Positions 60,305 through 64,000 of a stretch of DNA of 64,000 nt are shown in pieces. Positions within the stretch are counted from its first letter, which is position 1; each line of letters starts with the position of its first letter. A model generated the notes under the pieces. That model was not told where the DNA came from. It did not search any database and saw only the letters and a list, made by a program, of their open reading frames with translations. This stretch comes from Liquorilactobacillus sucicola DSM 21376 = JCM 15457 (GTDB lineage Bacteria; Bacillota; Bacilli; Lactobacillales; Lactobacillaceae). The position numbers were made by a program, and so were the translations under genes. The DNA lies in the NCBI RefSeq assembly GCF_000612445.1, contig NZ_BALC01000001.1:248001-312000 (forward strand). Reading direction: 5' to 3'.

Positions 60305-60521
60305 CTAAACAGCCTTTTGCAAAATTTAAATGAGTTTTTCCAAAATATAAAGGCATAAATAAGCTATCTTTCATTTCGAATTATTGCATAGGCATTAAGA
60401 GATAGACAGAAAAATGCTTGACTTTAGTAGTGAGGGAGTGCTAATTGAGGTGCTAATATATGCAAAATTAGAGAAGAAATATTATTTGTTTGCACTGCGC
60501 AATATATTATTTGCACAACAC

Positions 60522-60557
60522 AAAAAAAGGCCTAAGACTTACTAGAAGTCTGACCTT
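60522..60557 (-). terminator. terminator of the 116-residue membrane protein gene
   Basis: Read leftward, AGACTT/AAGTCT with flanking AAGG/CCTT pairs is followed by a run of seven to eight T. Confidence 0.8.
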
Positions 60558-60572
60558 AATGAAAATTATGAA

Positions 60573-60923
60573 TCATAAACTGAAAACAAAAATGCCGGAG
60601 ATGCCAGAAACAACAAGCCCTAATAGAAGGACAGACATGGTAGGCAGTGGCCGACCAATGCGCACTCTAAGGTTATTTATGCATATTGCAATAATTACAA
60701 TACCAGTAATTAAAAACAATAGATAAAGTGATTTAAGTGGTAGAAATAGTTCAACAATGAATAAAGCAATGAGTAAGGTAAGATTGCGAATATTGCGGTA
60801 CCATGATAGGCTGCCAAAAAAAAGTCTTTTATATGAAAAGGAGGTTTTTTTCGGTATATTTGCGTAACGGAAAAGCAAGAGTAAAAGCCAAAAGACATAT
60901 AAAAAAATTCCGATAAATTTCAT
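60573..60923 (-). CDS. unknown membrane protein, 116 residues
   Basis: Four hydrophobic segments (IFLYVFWLLLLLF, NLTLLIALFIVELFL, LYLLFLITGIVIIAICI, SVLLLGLVVSGISGIFVF) separated by basic loops. No family is recognised. AAGGGGG precedes the ATG. It follows the nucleoside hydrolase by 15 bp on the same strand, so the two are probably co-transcribed, but that does not define a function. Confidence 0.7.
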   Translation of the reverse strand: MKFIGIFLYVFWLLLLLFRYANIPKKTSFSYKRLFFGSLSWYRNIRNLTLLIALFIVELFLPLKSLYLLFLITGIVIIAICINNLRVRIGRPLPTMSVLLLGLVVSGISGIFVFSL

Positions 60924-60938
60924 TTTTCCCCCTTGATA

Positions 60939-61904
60939 TTAATGCGCAGCGAATAAAGGTGTTAACCGATTCATAAATTTATCAAGAAAACGATCTTTAT
61001 CAACGTTGACTGCCACATCTGTGGTAACAGTAGGATTGTTTAAACGTGTTTCATCGCCGATTGTTCGTCCTTCGTAAATATCTTTTACTTCGACTTTTAG
61101 ATTCAGTGCTATTTTTTCAACTAAACTTGGGTCAATAGCGACACCGACCGCCAAAGGATCATGAAGAGCACAACCATGAAGATGCGGATTAGTTGTTTTA
61201 TATGCATCGATATAATAATCAACTAAATCGGCGTATACAGTTGCAGCCTTAGTGCCTAATTTGCGCCAATGTTTTGTCTCGTGTCTTGTCAACAGCGTCC
61301 TTGTAGTAACATCAAGTCCAACCATCGTTAGTGGAAGCCGACTACTGAAGACCTCATTTGCTGCTTCAGGATCTTGATGAATATTGGCTTCAGCAACCGG
61401 ACTGACATTTCCTGGTACTGTCAATGCGCCACCCATCAACGTAACATGACCAATCAAATCGATAATCGTGGGATCTTTTTCTATAGCAGCGGCTAGGTTA
61501 GTTAGAGGACCGGTTGGAACAAAAAGAAGCTGATCCTTGTATTTATGTGCAGCATCAATAAGAAAATCAACCCCACTCGTTTTCTCTGGAGTGCGTTTAG
61601 CCTTAGAGAGTTTGATGTTGGCGACACCATTTTTTCCATGTATCTGTGCACTGACAGGCAAAACGGAAAAAGAATCTGTGTATGATGCATGCTGTGCTCC
61701 TGAATAAACGGGAACATCATTAGCCCCTAGCAAAGCCAGAAGGTCAAGGCTATTTTGAACTCCTTGTTCAACATAGACATTGCCATATGATCCAATAATT
61801 CCGATCAAATCACAATCTGGATCGGCTAAAGCGTACGCCAGTGCAAGCGCATCATCGATTCCTGTGTCTAGGTCAAGGATCATTTTTTTCTTTGAAATTG
61901 ACAT
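60939..61904 (-). CDS. inosine-uridine-preferring nucleoside hydrolase family
   Basis: A protein of 321 residues. The calcium-binding DxDxxxDD cluster is Asp11, Asp13, Asp17 and Asp18 (LDLDTGIDDALAL). The Asn/Glu-containing pocket (GNVSPVAEANI) and the C-terminal HDPLAVG are present. It splits ribonucleosides into base and ribose for salvage. GAGGAGG precedes the ATG. Substrate preference is not readable. Confidence 0.93.
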   Translation of the reverse strand: MSISKKKMILDLDTGIDDALALAYALADPDCDLIGIIGSYGNVYVEQGVQNSLDLLALLGANDVPVYSGAQHASYTDSFSVLPVSAQIHGKNGVANIKLSKAKRTPEKTSGVDFLIDAAHKYKDQLLFVPTGPLTNLAAAIEKDPTIIDLIGHVTLMGGALTVPGNVSPVAEANIHQDPEAANEVFSSRLPLTMVGLDVTTRTLLTRHETKHWRKLGTKAATVYADLVDYYIDAYKTTNPHLHGCALHDPLAVGVAIDPSLVEKIALNLKVEVKDIYEGRTIGDETRLNNPTVTTDVAVNVDKDRFLDKFMNRLTPLFAAH

Positions 61905-62126
61905 TTAGCATCCTCCTCTGGTAGTGTAATACAACCTGATTTTAGCAAAAAAGAAACTATAAAACTAGTTAGACTGTGTTTTATGTTCAAGGAGATTGCT
62001 AGGATGAGCCAAAGTATGGTATATAATTATTATTGTTAATAATGGGTACAGCTGATGTAATTACCACAAATAATAGTATAATTGAAATCATGATAACTGA
62101 ATGATGCAGAAAGGGTGGTAGTCAAG

Positions 62127-62612
62127 ATGAAAAAAAATCTTTTGAACTTCATAGAAACGAATATGGAAAAACTTGATTTTGATGGAAATCTAGAAGTGTC
62201 TTGGCAAAAAAAGCAGCATACTTTTACTTTAGATCTGACCTTTTATGCTGAAAATAAGGCACAAGAAGTTATTTTAGATATGCAAGAAGTTGAATCTGAT
62301 GAACCAATAATCAGTTTTGTCGATTCGATCTTGTTATATGATCGAACCAAGTTTGACCCTAAAAATGTTCAAAGTGATTATTTGGTTTGCTTGCCCTTTG
62401 AGGGGAAAAAGGGCTGGACACTCGCTCAAGGGAAAGCATTCTTTACATATCTGCAAATAGTGCTTGATAATGGTGAATCTGACCTGCTAGACTTTTTAAA
62501 TAATAAAGAAGCTGATATTTTTGAACTAGAATGGTCTAATGAAGAGTATGAAAAAGTACTGAAGAGTATTGAAGATGGGCAGACAAAAAGGCTTTTATAT
62601 CCGCAGTATTAA
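62127..62612 (+). CDS. DUF3013 family protein
   Basis: An acidic soluble protein of 161 residues: MKKNLLNFIETNMEKLDFDG, LDLTFYAENKAQEVILDM, then an acidic C-terminus (FELEWSNEEYEKVLKSI) ending RLLYPQY. The pattern matches DUF3013, which usually precedes prmA in Lactobacillales. AAAGGGTGG lies before ATG 62127. Function unknown. Confidence 0.85.
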   Translation: MKKNLLNFIETNMEKLDFDGNLEVSWQKKQHTFTLDLTFYAENKAQEVILDMQEVESDEPIISFVDSILLYDRTKFDPKNVQSDYLVCLPFEGKKGWTLAQGKAFFTYLQIVLDNGESDLLDFLNNKEADIFELEWSNEEYEKVLKSIEDGQTKRLLYPQY

Positions 62613-62648
62613 TGCTGCAATTAAAAGATCATTGTAGGAGGAAAACAA

Positions 62649-63545
62649 GTGCAGTGGGAAGAATTAACTATCGTAACTTCTAATGAGGCGCAAGCTGCTG
62701 TTGAGGGACTTCTTATTGAAGAAGGTGCCGAAGGAATTATTGTAGATGATCAAGCTCTGCAAAAAGACGGCTCAGCTGTAATAAAACTAAGCAGCTTTTT
62801 TGCAAGTTATAAAGAAATATCTAAGCGCCTCTCGGTAATAAAAGGAAAAATTGAAAATCTACGTGAGTTTGGGCTTGATCCAGGTGAGGTCGAGGTAAAG
62901 TTGAGGGAAGTGACCGACCAGTGGTCTGATGAATGGGAAAAATATTACCATGCACGCAGAGTGACACGTTATCTTACGATTGTTCCTTCTTGGGAGAAGT
63001 ATCGGTTGAGCCAGTCTAATGAAAATGTTATAAGACTCGATCCTGGTAAGGCTTTTGGAACAGGAACACATCCGACGACGGTTTTAGCAATGCGGGCACT
63101 TGAGGATACTATACGTGGTGCAGAGACAGTAATTGATGTTGGAACTGGTTCAGGGGTTTTGAGTATTGCAGCCAAAGCTTTGGGGGCGGGAAAGATTTAC
63201 GCTTTTGATATTGAAAAAGATGCAGTAGTGTCTGCACGCAAGAATATTGCACTCAATCCCTTTGCTAAGAATATCGACATCGCTCAAAATAATCTTTTAA
63301 CTGGAATATCAGTTAGTGCTGACTTGATCGTCGCTAATGTATTACCAGAGGTTTTGCTGCAGCTTTTACCGCAGCTTCCAGAGCGCCTCAAGCAAGGCGG
63401 TCGTTTCATTGCTTCTGGAATAATTTCAGCAAAAAAAGATGCAATGAAAGACGCAATTTTGAAACAGGGATTGTTCATTGAGCAGATCGCGACGGATGGT
63501 AAGTGGGTTTCGATTGTGGCACACAAAACCGCTGAGAAGGAGTAG
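62649..63545 (+). CDS. prmA: ribosomal protein L11 methyltransferase
   Basis: A protein of 298 residues. It has an N-terminal L11-binding domain (MQWEELTIVTSNEAQAAVEGLL) and a SAM domain with RLDPGKAFGTGTHPTT, VIDVGTGSGVLSIAAKALGA and VANVLPEVLLQLLPQ. GTG start behind GGAGG. It is followed 3 bp later by rsmE. Confidence 0.95.
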   Translation: MQWEELTIVTSNEAQAAVEGLLIEEGAEGIIVDDQALQKDGSAVIKLSSFFASYKEISKRLSVIKGKIENLREFGLDPGEVEVKLREVTDQWSDEWEKYYHARRVTRYLTIVPSWEKYRLSQSNENVIRLDPGKAFGTGTHPTTVLAMRALEDTIRGAETVIDVGTGSGVLSIAAKALGAGKIYAFDIEKDAVVSARKNIALNPFAKNIDIAQNNLLTGISVSADLIVANVLPEVLLQLLPQLPERLKQGGRFIASGIISAKKDAMKDAILKQGLFIEQIATDGKWVSIVAHKTAEKE

Positions 63546-63548
63546 AGC

Positions 63549-64000
63549 ATGCAAAGATATTTTATAGAGCTGCCGGAAATAAACGACACTTTGGAACTGC
63601 CTGCGGCTATTTATCATCACGCGATTGTTGTCATGCGAATGAAAGTCGGCGATTATTTTGAGATAGTTGCCGCTGACAAGAAAGTCACCACAATGCAATT
63701 GACTAAAGTTACAAGTAATTCTGCTACTGCTAGGGTCGACTATAAATTCAAACATGCGGTTGAATTGCCCCTTCAGGTGACGATTGCCTGTGGGCTTTCG
63801 AAAAAGGATAAAGCTGATTGGATAGTTCAAAAAGCGACTGAACTTGGAGCACGTCGTTTTATTTTTTTTAGAGGAGATTACTCTATCGCAAAATGGGATA
63901 AAAAGAAGCAGGAAAAGAAGCTTACTAGATTAAAGAAAATAATTTGCGCGGCAGCAGAACAGGCACATCGGGTTGAAGTACCAACTGTCCACTATGCTGA
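63549..64000 (+). CDS. rsmE: 16S rRNA (uracil-1498-N3)-methyltransferase, partial
   Basis: Cut by the window end; about 150 residues are visible. The N-terminal PUA-like domain starts MQRYFIELPEINDTLELP with IYHHAIVVMRMKVGD. The SPOUT part begins IACGLSKKDKADWIVQKATELGARRF and AAEQAHRVEVP, diagnostic for RsmE. AAGGAG precedes the ATG. Confidence 0.93.
   Translation, partial: MQRYFIELPEINDTLELPAAIYHHAIVVMRMKVGDYFEIVAADKKVTTMQLTKVTSNSATARVDYKFKHAVELPLQVTIACGLSKKDKADWIVQKATELGARRFIFFRGDYSIAKWDKKKQEKKLTRLKKIICAAAEQAHRVEVPTVHYA

Noticed and set aside
60490-60726. 78-residue rightward frame
   Set aside because: Crosses the terminator and the 3' part of the leftward membrane protein gene; no start signal.

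Overview
The window is a low-to-mid GC Firmicutes chromosome, almost certainly a member of the Lactobacillaceae. The evidence is gene order and content: the blocks rpsB-tsf-pyrH-frr-uppS-cdsA-rseP-proS-polC-rimP-nusA-rnpM-infB-rbfA-truB-ribF and hrcA-grpE-dnaK-dnaJ-lepA, a PolC-type replicase, a mevalonate-type HMG-CoA synthase, a D-lactate dehydrogenase-like protein, an LPXTG surface protein and an AmaP/Asp23 envelope-stress operon. Genus and species cannot be settled from the sequence alone.

Layout. Bases 1-15100 are accessory and partly decayed. They hold an OhrR-like peroxide sensor, a lone GT4 glycosyltransferase, and a tight six-gene cluster (2533-7149) with an acyl-activating enzyme, thiolase, two small hotdog-like proteins, a FabG-like reductase and a FabK-like enoyl reductase. 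After these come a monooxygenase-fold protein, a YbjQ-family pseudogene, mvaS, a three-gene unit of unknown function (10014-12425) and a Ser/Ala-rich LPXTG protein. A tRNA-Arg and the rplU-prp-rpmA unit follow. The block 16609-25829 is pepP-efp-yqhY-nusB-folD-xseA-xseB-ispA-tlyA-argR-recN. Then come lexA, divergent from small SOS-linked genes, plsC, an RNA methyltransferase, a GIY-YIG protein and the D-LDH. The long translation/envelope/replication/heat-shock block covers 30200-57172. The last part holds a SemiSWEET, a glutathione peroxidase, the asp23-amaP operon, a nucleoside hydrolase, a DUF3013 protein, prmA and the start of rsmE.

How genes work together. Prp is encoded between L21 and L27 and is expected to trim the N-terminal extension visible on L27. 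RseP, CdsA and UppS form an envelope lipid and proteolysis set. HrcA, with a CIRCE operator in front of its own gene, would repress the grpE-dnaK operon. LexA has a recognisable SOS box in the divergent lexA/ynzC gap. The accessory cluster at 2.5-7.1 kb carries the chemistry for acyl activation, Claisen condensation, ketoreduction, dehydration and enoyl reduction, but has no ACP, malonyl transferase or KAS gene. A CoA-based chain-extension (reverse beta-oxidation-like) route is the simplest reading, and this is the best candidate for an undescribed pathway here.

A caution for any reader: at least six genes are interrupted by single-base frame breaks (fabK-like, pepP start, yqhY, xseA twice, pyrH, hrcA). 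Several are normally essential or conserved, and the breaks lie in otherwise intact coding sequence. This looks more like consensus sequencing error than real gene loss, so the apparent pseudogenes should be read as probable intact genes.
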